Shown here: one piece after another, positions 36,169 to 45,286 of the stretch
Layout of the letters: each line of letters begins with the position of its first letter
Numbering within the stretch: the stretch's first letter is position 1
NCBI GenBank assembly: GCA_910578815.1
Contig: CAJTSE010000015.1
Span: 24,956-88,955 of the forward strand
DNA length: 64,000 nucleotides
Reading direction: 5' to 3'
Source of the DNA: an uncultured Acetatifactor sp.
GTDB taxonomy: Bacteria; Bacillota; Clostridia; Lachnospirales; Lachnospiraceae
The notes under the pieces: model-generated
Databases searched by the model: none
Seen by the model: only the letters and a program-made list of their open reading frames with translations
Told to the model about the DNA's origin: nothing
Position numbers and translations under genes: made by a program

Positions 36169-36594
36169 TCAGGACAGTTTTATGGGAATTCCTTTTGATT
36201 CCAGATAATTTTCCAGGGTCAGCTCGCTGCCGTGTTCCTTCAGCCATTTCCGATGTGCTTTATAATCCGGCATTACGGAACCTACCATGTTCCAGAATTC
36301 TTTGGAATGGTTCATGTGAGTCAGGTGGCAGAGTTCATGCACCACTACATAATCCAGCACTTGAGACGGCGCAAAGATCAGCCGGTAATTAAAGGAGAGG
36401 GTGCCGCGGGAGGAACAGCTGCCCCAGCGGGTCTTCTGGTCCCGGATGGTGACGGCGGTATAGGTGCCTCCGGTAATAAGCCGGTAATATGCACATCGCT
36501 GTTCAAAGCGATTTCTGGCGGCACTGCGGTATCTTTTTTCCAATGTTTCCAGGCGTTTGAACTCCGCCGGTGTCAGGCAGATGTCTCTTGACAT
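36169..36594 (-). CDS. Short YgjP/SprT-like zinc metallopeptidase (M48-type motif)
   Basis: A 141-aa protein with zinc motif HELCHLTHMNH (HExxH plus the third ligand region) preceded by KTRWGSCSSRGTLSFNYRL, the signature of the YgjP (DUF45) group. Full-length relatives are about 230 aa; this one lacks most of the N-terminal domain but keeps the whole catalytic part. The ATG at 36594 has AGAGGA just upstream. It is convergent with the transport cassette. Substrate is unknown. Confidence 0.85.
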   Translation of the reverse strand: MSRDICLTPAEFKRLETLEKRYRSAARNRFEQRCAYYRLITGGTYTAVTIRDQKTRWGSCSSRGTLSFNYRLIFAPSQVLDYVVVHELCHLTHMNHSKEFWNMVGSVMPDYKAHRKWLKEHGSELTLENYLESKGIPIKLS

Positions 36595-36644
36595 GTTTCC
36601 TCTCATTCTTCAATCTTTTTCCCTTCTTGTTTTAGATTTGCCGG

Positions 36645-37805
36645 TTAGGACTTATCTATATCAATGATGATATTATAATCGGGGTATAGGGTCTTTACCT
36701 TTTGGGTGATTAGATTCGTCAGCTCTCCGTCGGAGTAGCGGAAGCCGTAGGGAGTGACCACATCAAAGATCAAATCGGTGCGTTCGGACTTGACGGCCAT
36801 GTGAAAATCGTGCATGGTCAGGGCGGGATCAATTTTTTCCAAAATGCCCTGTATCAGTTTTTTTCCGCTTTCCGTTTCTTCGTCACCCACGCGGATCGGA
36901 TCCATGTGAATGACGGCCTGACAGTTTAAGGTATCACGAAGTTCGTGTTCGATATGGTCGATCACGTCATGAAGCGTCACGATATTCCCGGCGGCGGATA
37001 CCTCCGCGTGAAGGGAGATGAGAATTCTGCCGGGGCCGTAGTTGTGTACGATCAGGTCATGAAGTCCCAGAATTTCCTCGTGGGACGTGACAATGTTCTT
37101 TACCTGCTGCACGAAATCCGGATCCGGCGCTTGGCCCAGCAGGGGAGTGACAGTGTCCTTTGCGGCGCTGAATCCGGCATAGCAGATAAACAGCCCTACC
37201 AGCATACCGCACCAGCCGTCCGCATGCAGGTTTGTAAAGCGGGTCAGCAGGGCAGAGAAAAGGACTGCCCCTGTGGCAAGCATATCGCTCAGGGAATCCG
37301 CGGCAGTGGCCTTCATGGCGGCGGAATCCAGCTTTCGGCCAAGACCTTTGTTATAGAGGTACATATAGCCCTTAATCAGGATGGAAACCACAAGAAGGGC
37401 CAGAATGACAGGAGAGAAGGCAGGTTCTTCCGGGTGAAGGATCCTGGTGAAGGAGCTTTTTAAAAGTTCCAGGCCCATAAACAGAATGATGACGGATACC
37501 AGGAATCCGGAGATATATTCAAAACGTCCATGCCCGAAGGGATGGTCTTGGTCCGGCTTTTGCCCTGCTATTTTAAAACCGATCAGAGTAATGACGGAAG
37601 ATGCGGCATCGGACAGATTGTTCAGGGCATCCGCCGTAATAGCGATGGAGCCGCTGATCAGTCCGGAGAAAAATTTTATGCCGAACAAAAACAGATTCAA
37701 AGCGATGCCCAGTCCGCCGCACAGCACTCCGTAAGCCTGCCGTACAGCCGGAGACTTTGTGTTTTCATGGTCTTTAATAAACCATCTTGACAGTAAGGTA
37801 ACCAT
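36645..37805 (-). CDS. Cation diffusion facilitator (CDF) family metal transporter
   Basis: A 386-aa CDF transporter that would export divalent metals such as zinc, manganese or iron using the proton gradient. Six helices are predicted. Metal-site residues are seen in ADALNNLSDAASS (helix 2) and HPFGHGRFEY before helix 3; helix 5 carries the second site. The C-terminal cytosolic part (~205-386) is longer than in FieF and appears to hold two dimerisation-like domains. The ATG at 37805 has AAGGAT upstream. Confidence 0.9.
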   Translation of the reverse strand: MVTLLSRWFIKDHENTKSPAVRQAYGVLCGGLGIALNLFLFGIKFFSGLISGSIAITADALNNLSDAASSVITLIGFKIAGQKPDQDHPFGHGRFEYISGFLVSVIILFMGLELLKSSFTRILHPEEPAFSPVILALLVVSILIKGYMYLYNKGLGRKLDSAAMKATAADSLSDMLATGAVLFSALLTRFTNLHADGWCGMLVGLFICYAGFSAAKDTVTPLLGQAPDPDFVQQVKNIVTSHEEILGLHDLIVHNYGPGRILISLHAEVSAAGNIVTLHDVIDHIEHELRDTLNCQAVIHMDPIRVGDEETESGKKLIQGILEKIDPALTMHDFHMAVKSERTDLIFDVVTPYGFRYSDGELTNLITQKVKTLYPDYNIIIDIDKS

Positions 37806-37932
37806 AATGAATATCCTTCTTTCGCCGGATGTATTTGACTCAGTATAACAAGGGGCGGGAGAAAATGCAACCGATACCGTTATCTTGCAGGGCAGTACTG
37901 TTGAGGTCAACCAAAAATATTCCCGGTTGGTA

Positions 37933-37962
37933 TTGCATGGAAAATGACTTTGATGTTATAAT
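37933..37962 (+). promoter_or_regulatory. Promoter of gpmI
   Basis: TTGCAT (37933-37938) and TATAAT (37957-37962) are 18 nt apart, with TG one base before the -10 (extended -10). It lies 58 nt before the gpmI start. Confidence 0.72.
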
Positions 37963-38019
37963 AACCGCGAGAGAAAACAAAGCGTCTGACAAAGAGAATG
38001 AAATAGAGGAGATAGGAAA

Positions 38020-39564
38020 ATGAGCAGAAAACCAGTAGTTTTAATGATCTTGGACGGTTACGGCCTCAATGAAAAAGCAGAAGGGAATGCCATAGCACAG
38101 GCAAAGACGCCGGTTATGGACAGGCTGATGAAGGAATATCCCTTTGTAAGAGGAAATGCCAGCGGTATGGCAGTGGGGCTGCCGGAAGGCCAGATGGGCA
38201 ATTCCGAGGTAGGACATTTGAATATGGGCGCAGGGCGTATCGTGTATCAGGAGCTTACCAGAATCACCAAGGAGATTCAGGACGGCACCTTTTTTGAAAA
38301 TCCCGCTCTGTTAAAGGCGGTGGAGAATTGTAAGAGTAAGGGCAGCGCGCTTCATTTGATGGGGCTGTTGTCGGACGGCGGTGTCCACAGCCATAATACG
38401 CATCTGTATGGCTTGCTGGAGCTGGCAAAGAAAAACGGCCTGGATAAAGTGTATGTACACTGCTTTTTGGACGGACGTGACACTCCTCCTGCAAGCGGCA
38501 GGGAATATGCGGAGGCGCTGACGGCCAAGATGGAGGAAATCGGCGTAGGTAAGATAGCTTCTGTCATGGGGCGCTATTATGTGATGGACCGTGATAAAAA
38601 CTGGGATCGTGTGAAGCTGGCCTATGATGCCATGACGAAGGGAGAGGGACTTACCGCAAACTGTGGGGTCTGTGCCATTCAGGAATCCTATGACAGGGAA
38701 GAGACGGATGAGTTTGTTAAACCCACTCTGGCTCTCGAAGGCGGTAAGCCGACAGCACTTGTACAGGACGGCGATTCTGTGATCTTCTTTAATTTCCGTC
38801 CAGACAGAGCGAGGGAGATTACCAGGGCGTTCTGTGATGATGATTTTCAGGGATTTGACAGAGGCGTCAGGAAGGATGTGACCTTTGTGTGCTTTTCTGA
38901 TTATGATCCTACTATTCCCAACAAGGATGTGGCTTTTGAAAAGCAGTCGGTGGACAATACCTTCGGACAATGGCTGGCGGCAAATAACTTAAAGCAGGCC
39001 CGGATTGCGGAGACGGAGAAATATGCTCATGTAACCTTTTTCTTTAATGGCGGCGTGGAAGAGCCAAATCCCGGCGAAGACAGGGTACTGGTAAATTCCC
39101 CCAAGGATGTAGCGACCTATGACCTGAAACCGGAGATGAGCGCGCCTGAGGTATGTGAAAAGCTGTGCGGGGCAATCCGTTCTGGGAAATATGACGTGAT
39201 TATCATTAACTTTGCAAACCCTGACATGGTGGGGCATACCGGTGTTTTGGAGGCGGCGGTAATAGCCATCGAGACGGTTGACGAATGTGTGGGAAAAGCG
39301 GTCGACGCCGTGAAGGAGACAAACGGTGTCCTGTTTATCTGTGCAGACCACGGAAACGCAGAGCAGCTGACCGATTATGAGACCGGCGAGCCTTTTACGG
39401 CGCATACTACCAATCAAGTGCCCTTTATTCTGGTAAACTATGACGAAGCGTATGGTTTGCGTGAGGGAGGCTGTCTGGCGGACATCGTTCCCACTCTGAT
39501 TGAGATTATGGGCAGAGAGCAGCCTGCAGATATGACAGGAAAGTCGCTGCTGATGAAAAAATAG
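38020..39564 (+). CDS. gpmI: Cofactor-independent phosphoglycerate mutase
   Basis: Interconverts 3- and 2-phosphoglycerate in glycolysis, using a phosphoserine intermediate and two manganese ions. The 514-aa length is typical. Seen: the N-terminal metal-binding LMILDGYGLN, the catalytic Ser in GNSEVGHLNMGAGR (~62), HFLDGRDTPP-like CFLDGRDTPPAS, and C-terminal metal ligands in CADHGNAEQ and HTTNQVPF. GAGGAGATAGG precedes the ATG. With eno downstream, two consecutive steps of lower glycolysis are encoded close together. Confidence 0.98.
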   Translation: MSRKPVVLMILDGYGLNEKAEGNAIAQAKTPVMDRLMKEYPFVRGNASGMAVGLPEGQMGNSEVGHLNMGAGRIVYQELTRITKEIQDGTFFENPALLKAVENCKSKGSALHLMGLLSDGGVHSHNTHLYGLLELAKKNGLDKVYVHCFLDGRDTPPASGREYAEALTAKMEEIGVGKIASVMGRYYVMDRDKNWDRVKLAYDAMTKGEGLTANCGVCAIQESYDREETDEFVKPTLALEGGKPTALVQDGDSVIFFNFRPDRAREITRAFCDDDFQGFDRGVRKDVTFVCFSDYDPTIPNKDVAFEKQSVDNTFGQWLAANNLKQARIAETEKYAHVTFFFNGGVEEPNPGEDRVLVNSPKDVATYDLKPEMSAPEVCEKLCGAIRSGKYDVIIINFANPDMVGHTGVLEAAVIAIETVDECVGKAVDAVKETNGVLFICADHGNAEQLTDYETGEPFTAHTTNQVPFILVNYDEAYGLREGGCLADIVPTLIEIMGREQPADMTGKSLLMKK

Positions 39565-39647
39565 ATTCCGCAGGATTATTTTGGCTGGTATAAGGGAATT
39601 CCAAGACACAAGATCTATGAACTGAATCTGTAAAGTAAATTTGAATA

Positions 39648-39675
39648 GGGCCGCCGGAGCAGTAACCGGCGGCCC
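39648..39675. repeat. Strong GC-rich hairpin after gpmI
   Basis: A 10-bp perfect GC-only stem (39648-39657 with 39666-39675) with an 8-nt loop. No T-run follows, so it is not a standard intrinsic terminator; it may stabilise the gpmI 3' end or slow polymerase before the next gene. Confidence 0.6.
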
Positions 39676-39723
39676 CGATGTTAGTTAAGACATTGTACAC
39701 GGTTAAAAACAGTAGGAGGAATT

Positions 39724-40746
39724 ATGGTACAGGTAAGGCTGGGGAAAACGGAAATCATAGTGGAAAAGAACGCTTTCGGAGCGCTTCCCATTCAGCGCGT
39801 TTCGAAGGTAGAGGCGGTAAGACTGTTACGCAAGGCGTACAAATCAGGAGTTACGTTCTATGACACGGCGCGCTTTTATACCGACAGCGAGGAAAAGCTG
39901 GGGGAAGCCTTTGGAGGAATGCGTGAGAAGGTCTGTATTGCCACCAAGACGGGGGCACAGACGGCAGAAGATTTCTGGAAGGATCTGAATACCTCACTGG
40001 GGAATCTTCAGACGGATTATATTGATCTTTATCAGTTTCACAATCCCGACTTTTGTCCCAAGCCTGGGGATGGCACAGGATTATATGAATCCATGCTTGA
40101 GGCAAAGGAAAAAGGCATGATACGCCATATCGGAATCACCAACCATCGGTTAAGCATTGCCCATGAGGCAATAGAAAGCGGATTGTATGAGACCCTGCAG
40201 TTTCCCTTCAGTTATCTGGCCGAAGAGAAGGATATTGAGCTGGTTGAAAGGTGCAGGGAGGCGGATATGGGTTTTATCGCCATGAAGGCTCTTTCCGGGG
40301 GCTTGATTACCAATTCCGCGGCGGCTTATGCTTTTATGGCGCAATATGAAAATGTGCTTCCCATCTGGGGGATACAGCGGGAAAGCGAGCTGGATGAATA
40401 TTTGTCCTATGTGGAGAAGCCGCCGGTGATGAACGAAGAGCTGGCAGCAGTAATTGCCGGTGACCGGGAAGAGCTGATGGGCGAGTTTTGTCGTGGCTGT
40501 GGGTATTGTATGCCCTGCCCGGCAGGAATCGAGATCAATAACTGTGCCCGGATGAGCCTGTTGATCCGCCGAGCACCTTCTGCCGCTCAGCTGACACCCC
40601 AAATGCAGGAAAAGATGAAGCGGATCGAGTCCTGCCTTCACTGCGGGAAATGTAAAGCGAAATGTCCGTATGGGCTGGATACTCCGGCGTTGCTGGAAAA
40701 GAATTATAAGGACTATTGTGAAATCCTTGCCGGCAAGGAAGTATGA
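39724..40746 (+). CDS. Aldo/keto reductase with C-terminal 2[4Fe-4S] ferredoxin-type domain
   Basis: A 340-aa protein. Residues ~1-240 form an aldo/keto reductase barrel (DTARFYTDSEEKLGEAF with the catalytic Tyr, TKTG with the Lys, and the NHRLSIA and MKALSGG segments). The C-terminal ~90 residues carry two cysteine clusters: CRGCGYCMPCP (~256) and CLHCGKCKAKCP (~302), each able to bind a 4Fe-4S cluster. This fused type is common in anaerobes and may pass electrons between ferredoxin and a carbonyl substrate. The substrate is unknown. AGGAGG precedes the ATG; it lies between gpmI and eno. Confidence 0.92.
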   Translation: MVQVRLGKTEIIVEKNAFGALPIQRVSKVEAVRLLRKAYKSGVTFYDTARFYTDSEEKLGEAFGGMREKVCIATKTGAQTAEDFWKDLNTSLGNLQTDYIDLYQFHNPDFCPKPGDGTGLYESMLEAKEKGMIRHIGITNHRLSIAHEAIESGLYETLQFPFSYLAEEKDIELVERCREADMGFIAMKALSGGLITNSAAAYAFMAQYENVLPIWGIQRESELDEYLSYVEKPPVMNEELAAVIAGDREELMGEFCRGCGYCMPCPAGIEINNCARMSLLIRRAPSAAQLTPQMQEKMKRIESCLHCGKCKAKCPYGLDTPALLEKNYKDYCEILAGKEV

Positions 40747-40774
40747 AAGGCGAAAAGATATATAACATATGTAT

Positions 40775-40830
40775 AACTTCCTCCTTGTACGGGCATACTT
40801 TGCCAAAACGAAACAGTACAAGGAGGAGTT
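40775..40830 (+). promoter_or_regulatory. Hairpin that would sequester the eno ribosome binding site
   Basis: AACTTCCTCCTTGTAC (40775-40790) pairs with GTACAAGGAGGAGTT (40816-40830) over 15 pairs with one bulged T; the loop is 25 nt. The 3' arm contains the whole AAGGAGGAG ribosome binding site of eno, whose ATG is at 40833. TTTT lies at the end of the arm, so weak termination is an alternative. The pairing is direct from sequence; regulation is inferred. Confidence 0.65.
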
Positions 40831-40832
40831 TT

Positions 40833-42161
40833 ATGTCCGCATATTTTGAGATTATCAAGGTACATGCAAGGGAGATACTGGATTCCAGAGGCAACCCCAC
40901 TGTGGAAGCGGAGGTCACGGTAAAGAATCCCGTTGACGGACGTCTGTATCTGGGTCTTGCCGCGGTGCCTTCGGGTGCAAGTACGGGCCGTTTTGAGGCG
41001 GTGGAGCTGCGGGACGGGGAGACACGGTATTTTGGACTGGGAGTCCGACATGCCGTGAAAAATGTCAACGAGAAGATTGCTTCGGCATTGATCGGAAGGA
41101 ATGCTCTATGTCAGACTGCCATCGACAGGATGATGGTGGAGCTGGACGGAACGGAGAGCAAGGAAAATCTGGGGGCCAATGCCACACTTTCCGTTTCTAT
41201 GGCCTGTGCAAAGGCGGCTGCCAACGCGCTGCAGCTTCCGCTGTATCGTTACCTTGGCGGTATTTGCACCAAGCTTCTGCCCATGCCCATGATGAATATA
41301 TTAAACGGAGGCAAACATGCAGCCAACACCGTGGATTTTCAGGAATTTATGATCATGCCGGTACGGGCAAAGAATTTTGCGGAGGCCCTGCGAATCTGCG
41401 CGGAGGTTTACCATAATTTGAAGAAGCTGCTCAATGAAAGAGGATTGTCCACCGGAGTGGGAGACGAGGGCGGTTTTGCACCGGATCTGCCGGATGCGGA
41501 GAGCGTGCTGCAGTTTTTGGTGGATGCCATCGAGGCTTCCGGCTATGTTCCGGGGGAGGATGTGCGCATTGCCATGGACGCTGCCAGCAGTGAGCTCTAT
41601 AACGAAAAGACAGGGATGTACCATTTTCCTGGGGAAAGCAGTTTAAAAGGCGGTGAGGTCATTCGTGGTACGGAGGATATGATTTCTTACTATGAGCAGC
41701 TTGTGGAGCGTTTTCCTATTATATCCATCGAGGATGGGCTGGCGGAGGATGACTGGGACGGCTGGCAGGAGCTGACGGCCAGGCTGGGTGATAAGGTGCA
41801 GCTGGTGGGAGACGATTTGTTTGTCACTAATACCAAACGGCTGGATGCCGGCATCAAGCTGGGCTGTGCCAATGCAATTTTAGTCAAGGTAAATCAGATC
41901 GGTACGCTGACGGAAGCCTTTGAAGCGGTGGACATGGCCCACAAGGCAGGCTATAGGGCAGTGATTTCTCACCGTTCAGGAGAGACGGAGGACTCCACCA
42001 TAGCGGATATTGCCGTGGCCTGGAATGCGGGACAGATCAAGACCGGCGCACCCTGCAGAAGCGACCGTGTGGCAAAATATAACAGATTGCTGAGAATAGA
42101 AGAGGAATTGGAAACGGCAGCGGATTATCCCGGCATGTGGCTGTTTCGAAAAAATGAATAA
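40833..42161 (+). CDS. eno: Enolase
   Basis: Converts 2-phosphoglycerate to phosphoenolpyruvate with magnesium. The ATG at 40833 gives a 442-aa protein starting MSAYFEIIKVHAREILDSRG, a standard enolase N-terminus, with AAGGAGGAG just upstream; an open frame to 40743 is ruled out by this. Seen: PSGASTGRFEA, the metal ligand region SIEDGLAEDDW, KVNQIGTLTE with the catalytic Lys, and SHRSGETEDSTIAD. The active site is complete. Confidence 0.98.
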   Translation: MSAYFEIIKVHAREILDSRGNPTVEAEVTVKNPVDGRLYLGLAAVPSGASTGRFEAVELRDGETRYFGLGVRHAVKNVNEKIASALIGRNALCQTAIDRMMVELDGTESKENLGANATLSVSMACAKAAANALQLPLYRYLGGICTKLLPMPMMNILNGGKHAANTVDFQEFMIMPVRAKNFAEALRICAEVYHNLKKLLNERGLSTGVGDEGGFAPDLPDAESVLQFLVDAIEASGYVPGEDVRIAMDAASSELYNEKTGMYHFPGESSLKGGEVIRGTEDMISYYEQLVERFPIISIEDGLAEDDWDGWQELTARLGDKVQLVGDDLFVTNTKRLDAGIKLGCANAILVKVNQIGTLTEAFEAVDMAHKAGYRAVISHRSGETEDSTIADIAVAWNAGQIKTGAPCRSDRVAKYNRLLRIEEELETAADYPGMWLFRKNE

Positions 42162-42178
42162 ACATGTTGTCGGCCGCA

Positions 42179-42225
42179 GTATCCGTTTAGCCTGTTTCCT
42201 GTTTGCGGCATGGCTGAACGGATAC
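42179..42225. repeat. Inverted repeat after eno
   Basis: A 14-pair stem with one G-U (42179-42192 with 42212-42225) and a 19-nt loop lies 18 nt after the eno stop. No T-run follows. It is the only candidate for a 3'-end structure of the eno transcript. Confidence 0.5.
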
Positions 42226-42266
42226 TTGCCGCATAGGAGGTTTATGCGTTTTAAGCGAAAAATTTC

Positions 42267-42295
42267 TTGACAATTTAAAAGGTGTACTTTATACT
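42267..42295 (+). promoter_or_regulatory. Consensus sigma-A promoter of the opp-like operon
   Basis: TTGACA (42267-42272) and TATACT (42290-42295) with exactly 17 nt between them. Transcription would start near 42302, giving a leader of about 140 nt before the lipoprotein gene. Confidence 0.85.
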
Positions 42296-42341
42296 TAGTT
42301 ATGCAAATTACATAGGGCGCAAATTGTATACAGGTATTCAC

Positions 42342-42371
42342 AAGGGAGTGAAGATATTTCAACCCTTTTTT
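42342..42371 (+). terminator. Terminator-like hairpin inside the opp-like leader
   Basis: AAGGG (42342-42346 region) pairs with CCCTT (42363-42367), with an inner TGAA/TTCA stem, followed by T6 (42366-42371). It lies about 40 nt into the predicted transcript, the place expected for an attenuator. The stem is short, so strength is uncertain. Confidence 0.5.
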
Positions 42372-42440
42372 GTTATATCTGAAAGTTTAAAACAATAAAG
42401 CGTCAAAGTGTATGGCAAATCTATCGAGAGGAGAGAGATT

Positions 42441-45251
42441 ATGAAAAAGAAAGTATTGAGCTTACTGCTGGCTTCGGCTATGGTTTTTGGCATGACAGCC
42501 TGCGGCGACGGCAACAAGGATGCTTCCGATTCCGGTCAGAACAGTGAATCAACGCCGGGCACCGAGTCAACGTCTGACAGTGAGTCAACCCCTGAAGCGA
42601 CTCCGGAAGTAGACGTTAATGCCAACTGGGATGGAGCTTACATGGAGGCGGACGATTACAAGGCTTACATCACGCATGACCTGGAGCAGATGGTTATTGA
42701 CATTCAGGATCAGTTGACTGCAGACCAGAAGACCGCAGTGGAGGCGGCAAAGACGGCTGGAGCGGAGGCTATTGCAAATGCAGGCACCATTTCGGAGGTC
42801 AGAGCGGCTTATGAGGACGCATATAATGCGGTTCTTGCATGTGTTCCTACGGCTGAAGGTGTTTTTTCCTATGCAGGCGAGAGCTATGAGGAAAGGACCA
42901 ACATGCTGGGTATCCTGGAGACATATGCTGTCAGGAACGGCATTACCGGTCTGTCCCTGTTTGAGAACGGCCGTTACCAGATGTTTAATCCCCGTATTAC
43001 ATTGGGAACGGAGAATTATATCACTGGCTATGGATTTGGTACTCTTACGGAGGGCTCGATTACGGAGGACCTGGAGTATGAGACCAATCCTGACTGGAAG
43101 AGATATTATCATACGCTGTCGGTGAGTGATCCCGGAACGGTGAATTATTTAAACAGCCAGGGAGCTGACGTGGGCGATAATTATGATTATATCGCAACCA
43201 GCTTTTATACGACTTTCATGAATGAGACTAAGGACGGATATGACTGGGTTCCGAACCTTGCCATGGAGATGCCTGTACCCGTTAATGACGACAATGGTGA
43301 CGGAGCGGCCAGCAAGTGGAGATTCCAGGTGCGTACCGGTGCGGAGGGCTTAAAGTATACCACCGGCTCTCAGATGGAAGACCGTGCGGCTTTCAACAAC
43401 AGAGAGGTTGCGCTGGAGGATTATGAGACACCCTTTAAGCTTTTGCTGACTCAGTCCAACGAGCTGCTTAGAGGAACGGAGATGGCTAACAATACAACCG
43501 GCGGCATTGTTGGCGCGAAAGCGTACTATGACGGCACTACCAGCGGTTATAATGACGAACTGTGGAAAAAGGTGGGTATTAAGACCTATGTTGAGGACGG
43601 CAAGAGCTACTTCGAAGTGGAGTATACTCAGGAGTACTCAAGATTCTATGCTATGTATTACATTAACAGCAGTCTGCACATGCCCATTCCTCAGGATTTT
43701 ATTGATCTTGTGACTGTAAAGAACTATCTGGGCTTTAATGAGGATGCTACACAGACACCAGTGGATAATTCACTGGTTTTAGGACCCTACTATCTTGAAA
43801 CCTACAAGCAGGATCAGGAGATCGTATATAAGAAGAACCCTAACTATGTGTATGCAGACACCAAGTATAATATCGCGGGTATTCATATCAGGATTCTTCC
43901 TGCACTGGGCACGGATACAGAGGCTGGCTTGAATGAATTCCTGGCCGGTCATACGGATTCAACAGGTATTCCCCAGACCAGACTGGACGAGTTCCGCAAC
44001 GATCCCAGAACCAGAACCACCACGGGTTCCAGCGTGTATAAGCTCAATGTGAACGCATTAAATGCAGAGGATTGGGAGAAGCTGTTCGGTGAAGAGGGTG
44101 TTGTGACTCAGACCCCCAAGGAAGAGTACTGGGAGGTAGAGCCTGCTCTTGGAAACAGGCACTTCATTCTGGCAGTGCAGCATTCCATTGACCGTCAGAG
44201 CTATGCAAATGCAAGAGGTTATATCCCTACGGTGAATTATCTGTCTTCTAACTATATGTCGGATCCCGAAAACGGTATTTCTTACGTTACGACGGAAGCT
44301 CATGAGAAGGCAATCGCGCCTCTTGTGGAAGAAACCGACGGAACAGGATATTCCCTTGAGCTGGCAAGAGAGTATTTCCGCGTGGCGCTTTCCGAGCTGG
44401 AGAGCGAAGGCGCATACACTCCGGGAACGCCTGAGAATCCTACGGTAATCCATCTTGAGTTTGCTTGGATGGTGGCGTCTGAGGAAGAGGAATCTCACAA
44501 TGAGATCAAGTCCTATCTTGAGACAGCGTTTAATGATCCCAGCGTATCCGGTGGTAAGTATCAGCTCAGCGTTGATTTCTGGGTAGGCAATGACCAGATG
44601 GATGTGTACTATTATAAGTCCATGGTCGGACAGTACGATGTCAGCATAGGTTCTGTCACCGGCAACGCCTTGAATCCGCTGGATTTCATGAGCGTATTGT
44701 CCAGTGATCAGTCAATTTCCGGCGGCTTTACCTTAAACTGGGGCACGGATACCAATGATGCGGACGCTTATCCTATCGTATACAAGGGACAGCGGTTCTC
44801 CTATGATGCTTTCTGGAAGGCTGCCAATATGTCGGTATTTACGGCGGAAGGCGCAATCGCGGATGCGGTTACCTATACCTATGAGCCTCTGGTGAAAAAC
44901 GAGGACGGAAGCTATACTGGTGCAGTTGAGCTTGCTGCTACGCTTCCTGACCGTATGACGGTGACACCTGTAGCAATCGCATGCTGTAACTATGAGCGTT
45001 ATCGCAACGGTGACGGCGTATATGCAGAAGAGTATCTTGAGGACTTTACCGTAGAGGATAAGGGCAACGGTGTGGTTCGTGTTACCTTTACCGTACCTGC
45101 AGAGCTGGCAGCAGATTATGCTACAGGCAGCGGCACCTCTGAAACTCCTACGGGAGCAACAGGATTTGATTTCTACTTTGATTATACCTTTGATGGTACG
45201 GAAGCTACAGGCAACTATCATTCAGTAGAGGACGTTTTTGCAGTAGAATAA
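42441..45251 (+). CDS. Large oligopeptide-type substrate-binding lipoprotein (OppA-like)
   Basis: A 936-aa lipoprotein (lipobox MTAC, C21) of the family-5 peptide-binding type, far above the usual ~550 aa. A Ser/Glu/Thr-rich linker (~25-55) and an extra N-terminal helical region precede the binding domain. GPYYLETYKQDQEIVYKKNP (~452) is the typical family-5 segment, and HSIDRQSY appears later. The ATG at 42441 has GAGAGGAGAGAG upstream. It is followed by matching oppB, oppC, oppD and oppF genes, so it is the receptor of that transporter. Confidence 0.9.
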   Translation: MKKKVLSLLLASAMVFGMTACGDGNKDASDSGQNSESTPGTESTSDSESTPEATPEVDVNANWDGAYMEADDYKAYITHDLEQMVIDIQDQLTADQKTAVEAAKTAGAEAIANAGTISEVRAAYEDAYNAVLACVPTAEGVFSYAGESYEERTNMLGILETYAVRNGITGLSLFENGRYQMFNPRITLGTENYITGYGFGTLTEGSITEDLEYETNPDWKRYYHTLSVSDPGTVNYLNSQGADVGDNYDYIATSFYTTFMNETKDGYDWVPNLAMEMPVPVNDDNGDGAASKWRFQVRTGAEGLKYTTGSQMEDRAAFNNREVALEDYETPFKLLLTQSNELLRGTEMANNTTGGIVGAKAYYDGTTSGYNDELWKKVGIKTYVEDGKSYFEVEYTQEYSRFYAMYYINSSLHMPIPQDFIDLVTVKNYLGFNEDATQTPVDNSLVLGPYYLETYKQDQEIVYKKNPNYVYADTKYNIAGIHIRILPALGTDTEAGLNEFLAGHTDSTGIPQTRLDEFRNDPRTRTTTGSSVYKLNVNALNAEDWEKLFGEEGVVTQTPKEEYWEVEPALGNRHFILAVQHSIDRQSYANARGYIPTVNYLSSNYMSDPENGISYVTTEAHEKAIAPLVEETDGTGYSLELAREYFRVALSELESEGAYTPGTPENPTVIHLEFAWMVASEEEESHNEIKSYLETAFNDPSVSGGKYQLSVDFWVGNDQMDVYYYKSMVGQYDVSIGSVTGNALNPLDFMSVLSSDQSISGGFTLNWGTDTNDADAYPIVYKGQRFSYDAFWKAANMSVFTAEGAIADAVTYTYEPLVKNEDGSYTGAVELAATLPDRMTVTPVAIACCNYERYRNGDGVYAEEYLEDFTVEDKGNGVVRVTFTVPAELAADYATGSGTSETPTGATGFDFYFDYTFDGTEATGNYHSVEDVFAVE

Positions 45252-45286
45252 ACATGGAACAGGCATATCGCAGTTGTTCATTTTGG

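Noticed and set aside
37829..38023. A 64-codon frame upstream of gpmI
   Set aside because: It runs through the gpmI promoter and overlaps the gpmI start without a ribosome binding site.
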